A DNA stretch of 40,882 nt from NCBI GenBank assembly GCA_903828695.1, contig CAIKNE010000140.1:1-40882 (forward strand). The letters run 5' to 3'. The notes under the pieces were generated by a model. It was not told where the DNA came from. It worked only from the letters and a program-made list of their open reading frames with translations, and made no database searches. The number at the start of each line of letters is the position of its first letter. Position 1 is the first letter of the stretch. A program made the position numbers and the translations under genes. The DNA is from an uncultured Burkholderiales bacterium. GTDB lineage: Bacteria > Pseudomonadota > Gammaproteobacteria > Burkholderiales > Burkholderiaceae_C. Shown here one piece after another: positions 20,072-28,560 of this stretch.

Positions 20072-20320
20072 GTGAACCATCAAAAAAACGGAACTCTCAT
20101 TGAAGCCTCAAAACTCGGGGGATGGACACTTCTGTCTCTTAGTTTGTTGTTTTCGGCGGCCTGTGGTCAACGCTCTAGCCTCACAATTCCGGGAGATGAA
20201 GAGGCTAAGAACAGGGCCTCTTTGCCCCAAATCATCTTTCGCCAAGGCTCTGCTCCCCAGCAGCCTGCAGACAACACTAAACTAGCGCCAAAGAATCCCC
20301 CGGCCAACCCTGCACAGTAG
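20072..20320 (+). CDS. lptM: LptM-like small lipoprotein
   Basis: The predicted 82-aa protein has a signal peptide ending at FSAAC and continues CGQRSSLTIPGDE, close to the CGQKGPLYLP pattern of LptM (formerly YifL). LptM is a short outer-membrane lipoprotein that helps oxidative maturation of the LptD/LptE LPS translocon. The start is uncertain: GTG at 20072-20074 is in frame and precedes a 15-residue basic/neutral stretch before the hydrophobic core. The Pro/Ala/Gln-rich tail looks disordered. It is 89 bases upstream of lysA and its place beside lysA and cyaY is typical. Confidence 0.75.
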   Translation: MNHQKNGTLIEASKLGGWTLLSLSLLFSAACGQRSSLTIPGDEEAKNRASLPQIIFRQGSAPQQPADNTKLAPKNPPANPAQ

Positions 20321-20409
20321 CGTTTGCTTTTTTTGAGCATCCCACTTTGACAAATTTTAGACCTCAAACTTCTTTTTAATTTCTCCCCCCTACTCTCCTA
20401 TCCTTTCGT

Positions 20410-21693
20410 ATGTCAGACCTAAAACTTCCCGGCGCACCCTACATTGGGTATCAAAATCAAACGCTCATGATGGAGAACGTAGCCCTCTGCGACGTTGCAA
20501 CAGAGTTCGGTACACCACTCTTTGCTTACTCCAAAGCAGCCATGCTAAGTGCGCTAGAGGAGTACAAACTTGCATTTGCAGGCCGCAAAGCGCGGATCCA
20601 CTACGCCATGAAAGCCAACTCATCTTTAGGTGTGTTGCGAGTATTTGCGCAAAGTGGCTGTGGATTTGACATCGTATCTGGAGGTGAGCTCGCAAGAGTC
20701 CTTGCGGCCGGGGGCAAGGCAGAGCACATCATCTTCTCAGGCGTCGGCAAAACTCGCTCAGAGATTCGCGAAGCACTTGAGGCCGGAATTTGCTGCTTTA
20801 ACGTTGAGAGTGAACCTGAGTTGGACGTCATCAACGAAGTTGCGCTGAGCGCAGGCAAAGTTGCCCCAATCAGTTTGAGGGTCAATCCCAATGTGGATGC
20901 AAAAACGCATCCCTACATCTCAACGGGTCTCAAAGATAATAAATTTGGCATCGCCCATGATCACGCACTTGAGACTTACAAGCGCGCATCAACATTAAAG
21001 GGCCTAAAAATCAAAGGTATCGATTGCCACATCGGCTCCCAAATCACCGAGATCTCCCCTTATGAGGATGCAGTATCGCGCGTACTGGACCTTGTGGACT
21101 CCATTGAAGCCAATGGAATCCATATTGATCACCTTGATTTTGGCGGGGGTTTGGGCATTGATTACGAAGGTGAAACGCCCCCCAAAGCCCACGCGCTTTG
21201 GACACAACTCTTCAAGTTGATTGATCAACGCGGCTACGGGGAGCGCTTCATTTTTGTGGAGCCAGGAAGATCACTGGTTGGCAATGCAGGTGTTTGTCTG
21301 ACCCGTATTGAATTCCTCAAAACAGGCGAACACAAGAACTTTTGCATCGTTGACGCAGCCATGAACGATGTCCCAAGGCCCGCAATGTACGAGGCCTTTC
21401 ATGCCATCGTGCCCCTCACACAGGAGGGGAGATCCAAGGACACAAATACTACCTTAACGTACGATATCGTAGGCCCTGTGTGTGAGAGTGGTGATTGGTT
21501 GGGACGGGACCGTACACTAAGCGTTGGGGTAGGTGACGCACTGGCAATACTCTCGGCGGGCGCTTACTGCATGAGCATGTCTAGCAACTATAACTCAAGA
21601 GGGCGCGCAGCGGAAGTACTCATCGATGCAGAGCATGTTCAACTCATTAGACGACGCGAAACCAATGAGGATTTAATGCGCCAAGAGGTTTAA
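20410..21693 (+). CDS. lysA: diaminopimelate decarboxylase
   Basis: The 427-aa PLP enzyme makes L-lysine from meso-diaminopimelate. The PLP lysine is in HYAMKANSS (K68). The glycine/histidine regions CHIGSQI and DFGGGLGIDY, the EPGRSLVGNAG phosphate-binding stretch and the catalytic cysteine region GPVCESGDWLG are all present. Full length. No clear ribosome binding site precedes the ATG. It follows lptM on the same strand. Confidence 0.97.
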   Translation: MSDLKLPGAPYIGYQNQTLMMENVALCDVATEFGTPLFAYSKAAMLSALEEYKLAFAGRKARIHYAMKANSSLGVLRVFAQSGCGFDIVSGGELARVLAAGGKAEHIIFSGVGKTRSEIREALEAGICCFNVESEPELDVINEVALSAGKVAPISLRVNPNVDAKTHPYISTGLKDNKFGIAHDHALETYKRASTLKGLKIKGIDCHIGSQITEISPYEDAVSRVLDLVDSIEANGIHIDHLDFGGGLGIDYEGETPPKAHALWTQLFKLIDQRGYGERFIFVEPGRSLVGNAGVCLTRIEFLKTGEHKNFCIVDAAMNDVPRPAMYEAFHAIVPLTQEGRSKDTNTTLTYDIVGPVCESGDWLGRDRTLSVGVGDALAILSAGAYCMSMSSNYNSRGRAAEVLIDAEHVQLIRRRETNEDLMRQEV

Positions 21694-21751
21694 AGATCTA
21701 CTGTTATTGACACAGACATCAAATCTTTATCTTATCCCTCAATTTTCGTAG

Positions 21752-22366
21752 CTAAGCCTTTGCGAAAGGGAATTGTTTCAAAGCCCTAGCGAGGCGCCAA
21801 AGTAACAAACCGCCCAAAATAGTTGCGTAAATAATGACTTCGTTGAAATTATGTTTGGCCGACTTCATCCAGTAAAAGTGCGCCACCGCTAGCACTGCTA
21901 TAACGTAGACGAGTTTGTGCAGGCGCTGCCAACTCTTTACGCCCATCCATTTGATGGCTAAATTGTTTGATGTCATGGCCATCAAACACAAAAACACCCA
22001 AGCCACAAAGCCCACCAAAATAAAAGGACGCTTGATGATGTCTTTGACGATATCGTCCCATTCAAATGCCATATCAAAGCCCGAGTAACAAAGCAGATGC
22101 AGTGTCGCATAAGCAAACACACTAACACCAATGATTCGCCTAAAACGCTGCAGGGCCACTGTGTTTGTCCAGACTCTCAGCGGGGTCACGAAGAGCACGA
22201 TACACAAAAAACGAATACTCCAATCTCCCGTCCCTCGAATCAACGCCTCAGCCGGATTAGGCCCCAATTCATCTGTAAGTATTTTATAAACGAACAAAAG
22301 AAAGGGTACGAAACAAAAGATCAAAAGAATTCTTTTGGCGTGCGGGTGGATCAGCCAAGATTTCAT
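21752..22366 (-). CDS. msrQ: MsrQ, haem-binding membrane subunit of methionine sulfoxide reductase
   Basis: The 204-aa protein is a six-helix membrane protein of the MsrQ/YedZ family. It contains the RGTGDWSIRFLC segment, the GVSVFAYATLHLLCY haem-histidine helix, WQRLHKLVYVIAVLAVAHF with a further histidine, and a final GLLLWRLARALK helix. MsrQ passes electrons from the quinone pool or flavin reductase to periplasmic MsrP. It is encoded 24 bases after msrP on the same strand, so the pair is one operon. Confidence 0.94.
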   Translation of the reverse strand: MKSWLIHPHAKRILLIFCFVPFLLFVYKILTDELGPNPAEALIRGTGDWSIRFLCIVLFVTPLRVWTNTVALQRFRRIIGVSVFAYATLHLLCYSGFDMAFEWDDIVKDIIKRPFILVGFVAWVFLCLMAMTSNNLAIKWMGVKSWQRLHKLVYVIAVLAVAHFYWMKSAKHNFNEVIIYATILGGLLLWRLARALKQFPFAKA

Positions 22367-22390
22367 AGACTGCAGAAAGTTTGGTTCAAT

Positions 22391-23401
22391 TTAGAAATTC
22401 TTTTGCAAATCCATACCTGCATATAACTGTCCAACTTGCGGCTCATAGCCGTTGAACATGAGCGTTTTCCGCTTCTTAGTGAAAAGACTATCCTCGCCAA
22501 TACGCCTCTCTGTGGCCTGACTCCAACGGGGGTGGTCCACGTTTGGGTTCACATTGGAGTAAAAGCCGTATTCATTTGCTGCAGCTTTATTCCAAGCAGT
22601 TGAAGGCATTTTTTCGACAAACCGTATTTTCACAATACTCTTTGCACTTTTAAATCCATACTTCCAAGGCACCACAAGACGCACAGGCGCCCCGCTTTGA
22701 TTTGGGAGTACTTCCCCGTACATTCCAAAGGTCAAAAGGGTTAGAGGGTGCATAGCCTCATCTAGCCTCAGACCCTCTGTATAGGGCCAGTCCAAGATAC
22801 CAGAGCCCACATACGGCATAGTCTTAGGATCTGCCAAACTCACAAACTCCACATACTTAGCACTCCCAAGGGGCTCAACTTTACTCACCAACTCTGAGAA
22901 CGAATAGCCCACCCAAGGTATCACCATGGACCACCCCTCTACACAGCGCATCCTATAGATACGCTCCTCCATCGGGTGTACCTTCAAGAGATCTTCTAAG
23001 GTGATTTTCATGGGCTTTTTAACCAACCCCTCAACTTGTACGCTCCAAGGAGACGTTTTTAACGTGTGTGCATTTTTAACAGGATCTCCTTTGTCCGTTC
23101 CGAACTCGTAGTAGTTGTTGTAGGAGGATGCATCAGCGTAGCTGGTTGACTTGTCAACGACATAAGCGCCCACAAGGCTTGAGTGCGCGCCGACCAACGC
23201 AGGCAATTTTCCACCACCCGCATTCGCAGATGCTACAGACTGGGCAAGGGAGCTACCAGACACGGTGGCACCCAGGGATAGACCTGCGCCCGTTAGACCT
23301 TTTAAAAGAGCGCGTCTTTGCTCAAACATATTGCGCGGTGTGACCTCCCTAGACAGAAGATCTTGCTCATGAATTTGCGTTGATTTAATGAACACAGCCA
23401 T
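22391..23401 (-). CDS. msrP: MsrP, periplasmic molybdopterin methionine-sulfoxide reductase catalytic subunit
   Basis: The protein repairs oxidised methionine in envelope proteins. It has a Tat signal with an RRALLKG motif, and a sulfite-oxidase-fold domain with the Mo-ligand cysteine in [14 protein letters not shown] and further family blocks [26 protein letters not shown]. The frame opens at a TTG at 23410; the ATG at 23399-23401 is preferred because family N-termini have a similar 30-residue lead with an E-x-TP element before the twin arginines. This gives 336 residues. It is followed directly by msrQ. Confidence 0.94.
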   Translation of the reverse strand: MAVFIKSTQIHEQDLLSREVTPRNMFEQRRALLKGLTGAGLSLGATVSGSSLAQSVASANAGGGKLPALVGAHSSLVGAYVVDKSTSYADASSYNNYYEFGTDKGDPVKNAHTLKTSPWSVQVEGLVKKPMKITLEDLLKVHPMEERIYRMRCVEGWSMVIPWVGYSFSELVSKVEPLGSAKYVEFVSLADPKTMPYVGSGILDWPYTEGLRLDEAMHPLTLLTFGMYGEVLPNQSGAPVRLVVPWKYGFKSAKSIVKIRFVEKMPSTAWNKAAANEYGFYSNVNPNVDHPRWSQATERRIGEDSLFTKKRKTLMFNGYEPQVGQLYAGMDLQKNF

Positions 23402-23502
23402 TCCTTTCAATTTTAAAAGTCACACCACCTATTGCAGTCAACTTTACACTATATTGGTTATCAACGGGTTGCATTCAAACTTAACGCCCAGCACAGGCGA
23501 AA

Positions 23503-23530
23503 AAAAACCGCTCACAGGGGGCGGTTTTTT
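23503..23530 (-). terminator. rho-independent terminator after the cytochrome c4 gene
   Basis: AAAAAACCGC (23503-23512) pairs with GCGGTTTTTT (23521-23530) around an 8-base loop, with a T run on either strand. It lies 19 bases past the cytochrome stop on the minus strand and separates it from msrPQ. It could work in both directions. Confidence 0.85.
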
Positions 23531-23548
23531 AAGCTTTTTAGAACCCAA

Positions 23549-24184
23549 TCAATGCAGGCCCGCAATGTAATCTGAGACGGCTTGAATTTCTTTGTCATTG
23601 AGTTTAGCGGCGATCATCGTCATTTGAGTGCTGTTGTTACGCACTCCGCCTCTAAACGCTGTAAGCTGAGCGGTCGTGTAATCTTGATGCTGACCGCTGA
23701 GACGGGGGTATTGGGATGGGATTCCTGCGCCAGTTGGGCTGTGACAACCTGCACATGCAGCGATTTGACGATCAGCAATACCGCCTTTGTAGATTTTTTC
23801 ACCAAGGGCTACGAGTTCTTTGTCTTTTGCAAATCCGTGCTTGGCTTCCCTTGTGCTTAACCATGCCGCAACGTTTTTCATGTCATCTTCAGACAACGTT
23901 GCAGCCATCCCGGACATCACGGCGTTTGCACGCTTACCCGATTTAAATTCTTGTAATTGCTTGACCAAATACTCAGGGTGTTGGTGAGCAAGCTTGGGGT
24001 TGGTCGTGATGGCAGAGTTACCGTCCGCACCGTGGCAGGCTCCACAGGCTGTAAAGCTAGCTTCGCCTTTGGCGAGATCTGGTTTTGCAGGAGCTGCGGC
24101 CTTGGCTTCTTCAGCTGCAAAAGATTGACCCAAAGTGGATAAACCGACTACACCGACAAATAGTAAAGATGCAAAATGCTTCAT
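23549..24184 (-). CDS. di-haem cytochrome c4
   Basis: The 211-aa protein has a signal peptide ending around SFAAEE and two CxxCH haem motifs, CGACH near residue 46 and CAGCH near residue 143, each followed by its own cytochrome c domain with later methionine ligands (for example SGMAATLSEDDM and MTMIAAKLND). This layout is that of periplasmic cytochrome c4, an electron donor to terminal oxidases. It is divergent from engB, a common arrangement in the order. A terminator follows. Confidence 0.92.
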   Translation of the reverse strand: MKHFASLLFVGVVGLSTLGQSFAAEEAKAAAPAKPDLAKGEASFTACGACHGADGNSAITTNPKLAHQHPEYLVKQLQEFKSGKRANAVMSGMAATLSEDDMKNVAAWLSTREAKHGFAKDKELVALGEKIYKGGIADRQIAACAGCHSPTGAGIPSQYPRLSGQHQDYTTAQLTAFRGGVRNNSTQMTMIAAKLNDKEIQAVSDYIAGLH

Positions 24185-24283
24185 GATGTTCTAAATCTGA
24201 TCCAGGGGAAACCCCAAACTTTAGATTCTACAATGTACAGTGCCCTGACTTTCGGATGTAAGGGTTAAATTCCCTACAAAATT

Positions 24284-25081
24284 ATGTCTCCCACTCAAAA
24301 TAAGAAGCCCAATCAGCCCCCCAAAAGACATTCTCCCGAAGACTCAAAAGGGCGCACAGCCTTAGAGTCCAAGGAGGAAAAAGAAGCCATGGGGTGGTTC
24401 CACACGGCTCGGTTTTTAACGACGGCAGCTCAAATGCACCATTTACCGGCCTATGACTTACCGGAAATTGCTTTTGTTGGAAGGTCCAACGCGGGTAAAT
24501 CCACCTGTATAAATGTTCTAACTCAACAGAAAAAGCTTGCTTACGCCTCAAAAACTCCTGGGCGTACGCAACACATCAACCTCTTTGCCCTAGGCAGGCA
24601 GGGGCAATCTGACGCGGTCCTGGCCGACTTACCAGGTTACGGTTATGCAGCAGTGCCAAAAAGCGACAAAATTCGCTGGCAACAAGTCATGGCCAACTAT
24701 TTAATCAGCCGACCCAACCTCATTGGCGTTGTCTTGCTTTGCGATCCGCGCCATGGCCTGACCGAGCTGGATGACATTCTTTTGGATGTGCTTCGCCCTC
24801 GTGTTGAAGAGGGGCTGAAGTTCTTGGTCTTACTCACCAAGGCCGATAAGCTCAACAAGACAGAGGCAACAAAGGCTTTATCGATTGCCAAACTCCAATC
24901 CTCAGGCGGAGTCGTCAGACTTTTTTCTGCACTCAAGAAACAAGGTGTCGCAGAGGCCAGTCAAATCATCTGGGACTGGGTGCACACCCAAGACGGTACG
25001 ATCAAAGTGAGTCCCGTACAACCAGAATTGGGAGCTGTAGAGGACAGCTCCGAAGAGGATGAGCCGTCTTCTGAAGATTAA
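24284..25081 (+). CDS. engB: ribosome biogenesis GTPase EngB/YihA
   Basis: The GTPase assists large-subunit assembly. The G motifs are G1 GRSNAGKST (66-74), G2 TPGRT (91-95), G3 DLPGYGYA and G4 TKAD. A 35-residue, Lys/Glu-rich N-terminal extension precedes the family core GWFHTARFLTTAAQ. Two starts are possible: ATG at 24284 without a good Shine-Dalgarno, or ATG at 24389 preceded by AAGGAGG (24371-24377, spacing 11), which would remove the extension and give 230 residues. From recall, comamonad EngB proteins have similar extensions. The C-terminus is very acidic (EDSSEEDEPSSED). Confidence 0.92.
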   Translation: MSPTQNKKPNQPPKRHSPEDSKGRTALESKEEKEAMGWFHTARFLTTAAQMHHLPAYDLPEIAFVGRSNAGKSTCINVLTQQKKLAYASKTPGRTQHINLFALGRQGQSDAVLADLPGYGYAAVPKSDKIRWQQVMANYLISRPNLIGVVLLCDPRHGLTELDDILLDVLRPRVEEGLKFLVLLTKADKLNKTEATKALSIAKLQSSGGVVRLFSALKKQGVAEASQIIWDWVHTQDGTIKVSPVQPELGAVEDSSEEDEPSSED

Positions 25082-25128
25082 TGAATTGATGAGTGGCTTG
25101 TTTGTTTGCCTACTTGGATCAATTCAAC

Positions 25129-26022
25129 TCAATATAAAGATGCCTCACCGGGCGGGCGAGTTTTAAAGCGCCTGTGAACCCAGTAATACTGTTCGGGCAT
25201 TGGTTCGATCAAGGCTTCTAACTCGGCGTTCATGCGCTCAGTATCGGCTTGCAAATCTTGGGTCGGAAAGCCCTCCCAAACAGGCCCCACGTTTACCTCG
25301 TAGCCGCCTGGCACGAGTTGGGTCACAACACTCAAGACCTTTGCACCGCTAATTCTGGCAAACCGAGATAACGAGGTAACAGTAGCTGCTCTTTGTCCGT
25401 AAAAAGGCACGAAGACGGTGTCCTGAGCACCAAAATCCATGTCCGGCAATAAGTAAAGGGCTGCACCGGATTTAAGTGAGCGTACGATCTCAGCGACGCC
25501 CTGCACTTTTCTGAACAACCGTACCCGCCCAAACCGCATCCGTCCTGCGTAGACCCAATCATCCATCTGCTTTGATGATTGCTGGGTAAAAATGGTGGTG
25601 AACTCCCTTGAGCCCTCCAATCCCAAAGCTGTCCACCCCGCATCTAGCCCGACAAAGTGAGGCGCAAACATCACGATCGGCTGAGACTGTTGCGATGGAT
25701 CATTGCTAGTGAGCATGGCAAGTGAGGCCGCGTCCCCAGTTACCCTGATCCTTGTCTTAACGGTTGACTCACTGGCGTGCCACAACCAACTGCGGTCCAG
25801 TAAAGCCTGGACAACAAACACGAATTGCTTCTTTCCCAATTGGTCTCTTACGATGGAGTCCAGATGAGGAAAGCACAAACGCAAATTGGTTCTTACTATT
25901 CGCCGACGCCGCCCAGCAACCCGCCACAGCAAGCGTCCGAGCCCTGCACCCAACAGGCGCAAAAGACATAACGGCAAAAACCGCAAAGTCTCAAAAAAAT
26001 GAAGCAACCCTTTAATCATCAT
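25129..26022 (-). CDS. lysophospholipid/lipid A biosynthesis acyltransferase (LpxL/HtrB family), second copy
   Basis: The 297-aa protein has an N-terminal hydrophobic stretch and the catalytic HX4D motif in APHFVGLDAGW. A second block, ALYLLPDMDFGAQDTVFVPFYG, and the terminal YYWVHRRFKTRP are also typical. It transfers secondary acyl chains to Kdo-lipid A at the inner membrane. Its start lies 13 bases after the stop of the preceding paralogue, with a TAAGGA ribosome binding site that includes that stop. Which of the two acts as HtrB or MsbB cannot be told. Confidence 0.9.
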   Translation of the reverse strand: MMIKGLLHFFETLRFLPLCLLRLLGAGLGRLLWRVAGRRRRIVRTNLRLCFPHLDSIVRDQLGKKQFVFVVQALLDRSWLWHASESTVKTRIRVTGDAASLAMLTSNDPSQQSQPIVMFAPHFVGLDAGWTALGLEGSREFTTIFTQQSSKQMDDWVYAGRMRFGRVRLFRKVQGVAEIVRSLKSGAALYLLPDMDFGAQDTVFVPFYGQRAATVTSLSRFARISGAKVLSVVTQLVPGGYEVNVGPVWEGFPTQDLQADTERMNAELEALIEPMPEQYYWVHRRFKTRPPGEASLY

Positions 26023-26035
26023 TAGTTACTTATCC

Positions 26036-26932
26036 TTAGTGACCTGGTGCTGAGGGGGGGAATTGTGGGCGAGAGTGAACGGGGAGGTCTCTGGGCTGTT
26101 TGTCTCTCTTATAGCCCCACAAATATTGATCAGGCGCTTGAAGGATCAACGCCTCTACGGCTTGATTCATGATGGTCGCCGCCTGCTCGGGTGTGAGTGA
26201 TTTATCCCCTATTCCAAGCGCTGACAGGTCCGTGAAGTGACATTTGTACCTCGCCCCGGGTAGGCGCTCGCACCAGCCCAAGACGATAAGTGCGCCGGTT
26301 TGCTGAGCTAATTTAGGAAGCAAAGTCATCGTATAGACATTTCTTCCAAAAAATGGGGCCCACACACCAAAGCCCTTAGGGGGCACTTGGTCAGGGAGTA
26401 TTGCGGTGTATCCACCAGACTTCAAATGCCGCAATAAAGCTCTCACGCCAGTTAAATTGGTGGGTACAAAGCTTAAATACGCCCGCTTCCTAGACTCCAC
26501 CATTAAAGCGTCTACCCAGGCCTTACGAGCGGGCCTGTACAGGGCTACGAGGTCTCCGTAGCGGGGGCCAAAAACCTCACCCAAGAGCTGAGCCCCAAGC
26601 TCCCAACACCCTAAATGGGGAGCTAAAACGATGACGCCTCTTTTCTCACTCAAAGCTTTCTCAATAAAGCTCACATCGCTGATGGCCGAATACTCACTCG
26701 CATGCTTGTTTTCGCCCCTGAACCAAAGCCAAGGAATCTCACCTATCATTTGCCCGGCTGCAGAGACCGCACCTTTTGTCTCTCTCCAAGTCAGGCCCGC
26801 AGCTTTAATATTTATCAAAAATTGATTTCTGTAGCGCGCAGAAACAACCCACACTACCCAGCCGACAACGACTCCCAGCGCTTGCATCAAGCCAATGGGT
26901 AGGTGTGATAGCAGTCTAAAAATACGGATCAT
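26036..26932 (-). CDS. lpxL: lipid A biosynthesis acyltransferase (LpxL/HtrB family), first copy
   Basis: The 298-aa paralogue of the next gene has HX4E (APHLGCWELGAQ), as in LpxL/HtrB, plus the segment TAILPDQVPPKGFGVWAPFFG and the C-terminal YLWGYKRDK. It lies in the membrane and adds an acyl chain to lipid A. It is divergent from metK, an arrangement common in Burkholderiales. The symbol is by family only. Confidence 0.88.
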   Translation of the reverse strand: MIRIFRLLSHLPIGLMQALGVVVGWVVWVVSARYRNQFLINIKAAGLTWRETKGAVSAAGQMIGEIPWLWFRGENKHASEYSAISDVSFIEKALSEKRGVIVLAPHLGCWELGAQLLGEVFGPRYGDLVALYRPARKAWVDALMVESRKRAYLSFVPTNLTGVRALLRHLKSGGYTAILPDQVPPKGFGVWAPFFGRNVYTMTLLPKLAQQTGALIVLGWCERLPGARYKCHFTDLSALGIGDKSLTPEQAATIMNQAVEALILQAPDQYLWGYKRDKQPRDLPVHSRPQFPPSAPGH

Positions 26933-26937
26933 GTAGT

Positions 26938-26969
26938 TTGATAATTTAGAAAATTGGTTTTGTTACAAT
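26938..26969 (+). promoter_or_regulatory. candidate metK promoter
   Basis: TACAAT at 26964-26969 is a good -10 hexamer. TTGATA at 26938-26943 resembles a -35 but is 20 bases away, longer than the optimum. The predicted start is about 26976, just at the first pairing strand of the metK leader. Confidence 0.45.
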
Positions 26970-26976
26970 GTAGATT

Positions 26977-27134
26977 GTCGCTGAGTTAATGAAGCAACTT
27001 GCAGGGCGACACATACAGGGAAACCTGTGTATGGGATCTGGATCAAACCGGGCCCCATTTCTGCTAAAGCGTTCGCCAAAGCTCGTTTGAATTGGCAACG
27101 CCCAGCACAATTCAACTTTATGGAGCTTTTTTTC
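26977..27134 (+). ncRNA. structured metK leader RNA, candidate riboswitch with RBS-hiding hairpin
   Basis: By eye: P1 GUCGC (26977-26981) with GCGAC (27006-27010); a GAAA-loop hairpin ACAGG/CCUGU (27015-27028); a hairpin AUGGG..CUGG/CCGG..CCCAU (27031-27058). GGCGA (27005-27009) can instead pair with UCGCC (27073-27077), enclosing both hairpins and excluding P1. Directly next, AAAGCUC (27078-27084) pairs with GAGCUUU (27123-27129), with an inner GAAUUG/CAAUUC stem (27089-27113). That last stem covers the metK Shine-Dalgarno GGAG (27122-27125) and is followed by a U run, so it could act on translation or as a terminator. No match to SAM-I, SAM-II or SAH consensus as I recall them. Confidence 0.6.
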
Positions 27135-28316
27135 ATGTCTAAAGACTTTCTATTTACCTCTGAATCCGTTTCAGAAGGGCACCCCGACAAAGTAGCTGAT
27201 CAAATCTCTGACGCTATTCTTGACGCCATTTTCAAGCAAGATCCTCGTTCACGCGTTGCCGCCGAAACACTCACAAACACTGGATTGGTGGTCTTAGCGG
27301 GTGAGATTACGACCAACGCTCATGTGGACTACATCCAAGTCGCGCGCGACACCATCAAGCGTATTGGGTATGACAACACAGAGTACGGCATTGACTACAA
27401 GGGTTGCGCAGTGATGGTTTGCTACGACAAACAATCCAACGATATCGCACAAGGCGTTGACCACGCCTCTGATGACCACTTGAACACCGGCGCAGGAGAC
27501 CAGGGTCTCATGTTTGGTTACGCTTGCAGCGAAACCCCCGTACTGATGCCCGCGCCTATTTATTACGCACACCGCTTGGTTGAGCGCCAAGCCGAACTTC
27601 GACGCGACGGAAGATTGCCGTTTTTGCGTCCCGATGCGAAAAGTCAAGTCACGATGCGCTACGTTGACGGCAAACCACACAGCATCGATACAGTCGTTTT
27701 ATCTAGTCAACACAGCCCTGAGCAAAGTGATGGATCCAAGATGAAGCAAAGCTTTGTGGACGCAATCATTGAAGAGATCATCAAGCCCGTGTTGCCTAAG
27801 GAGTGGTTAAAAGACACCAAGTATCTGGTTAACCCAACCGGCCGTTTTGTGGTCGGCGGACCCCAAGGTGACTGCGGCTTAACAGGCCGTAAGATTATTG
27901 TGGATACCTACGGGGGTGCCTGCCCACACGGGGGCGGCGCTTTCTCTGGGAAAGATCCAACCAAAGTGGACCGCTCAGCGGCGTACGCAGCGCGCTACGT
28001 TGCGAAAAACGTTGTGGCTGCTGGCCTTGCAACTCAGTGTCAGATTCAAGTTGCTTACGCTATTGGTGTCGCAAAGCCAATGAACATCACAGTGGACACA
28101 CACGGCACAGGCGTGATCTCAGATGAGAAGATCGCAGCACTGGTGAATGAACACTTTGACTTAAGACCCAAAGGCATCATTCAAATGCTAAACCTGCTCC
28201 AGCCCATCTATGAGAAAACTGCAGCCTACGGACACTTTGGCCGCGAAGAGCCACAGTTCACGTGGGAGAAAACAGATAAAGCAGCAGCCCTTAAGGCTGC
28301 AGCTGGAATTAAATAA
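27135..28316 (+). CDS. metK: S-adenosylmethionine synthetase
   Basis: The 393-aa enzyme makes SAM from methionine and ATP. It starts [19 protein letters not shown], the usual family N-terminus with the catalytic HPDK at 16-19, and has [26 protein letters not shown], the [19 protein letters not shown] glycine loop and the C-terminal YGHFGRE. The frame opens upstream at a GTG (27027), but that 36-residue extension is the leader RNA and not family-like. The ribosome binding site GGAG ends nine bases before the ATG and lies inside a stem. A strong terminator follows. Confidence 0.98.
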   Translation: MSKDFLFTSESVSEGHPDKVADQISDAILDAIFKQDPRSRVAAETLTNTGLVVLAGEITTNAHVDYIQVARDTIKRIGYDNTEYGIDYKGCAVMVCYDKQSNDIAQGVDHASDDHLNTGAGDQGLMFGYACSETPVLMPAPIYYAHRLVERQAELRRDGRLPFLRPDAKSQVTMRYVDGKPHSIDTVVLSSQHSPEQSDGSKMKQSFVDAIIEEIIKPVLPKEWLKDTKYLVNPTGRFVVGGPQGDCGLTGRKIIVDTYGGACPHGGGAFSGKDPTKVDRSAAYAARYVAKNVVAAGLATQCQIQVAYAIGVAKPMNITVDTHGTGVISDEKIAALVNEHFDLRPKGIIQMLNLLQPIYEKTAAYGHFGREEPQFTWEKTDKAAALKAAAGIK

Positions 28317-28354
28317 TTTAGTACAGTTCTACTAGATTAACGAGTCCTACCTTC

Positions 28355-28397
28355 AATCCACAGAAAGCGCTACACAGCGTTTACTGTGGATTTTTTT
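28355..28397 (+). terminator. strong rho-independent terminator after metK
   Basis: AATCCACAG (28355-28363) and CTGTGGATT (28384-28392) make a perfect 9-bp stem extended inward by CGC/GCG, and a run of seven T residues (28391-28397) follows. Confidence 0.92.
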
Positions 28398-28560
28398 CGT
28401 TCAACTCATTATTTCTACCCATTGAAAAAAAACCAAAAGGTATTTAGCATCCTGTGTTGAATAAGAAGCGCTGAAGTTTTTTAACTCTAGTATTCAAAAC
28501 TCATCCACACTCCTAAAACCACTCAACGACTCGACAAGTCACTATTTTTTCTCGAATTTC

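Noticed and set aside
26977-27134. Known SAM-I, SAM-II or SAH riboswitch upstream of metK
   Set aside because: The sequence lacks the conserved motifs of these classes as I recall them; only stem logic is similar. A covariance search would decide.
27027-27134. N-terminal extension of MetK from an upstream GTG
   Set aside because: The family begins at [11 protein letters not shown]; the upstream frame is made of the structured leader and has no ribosome site.
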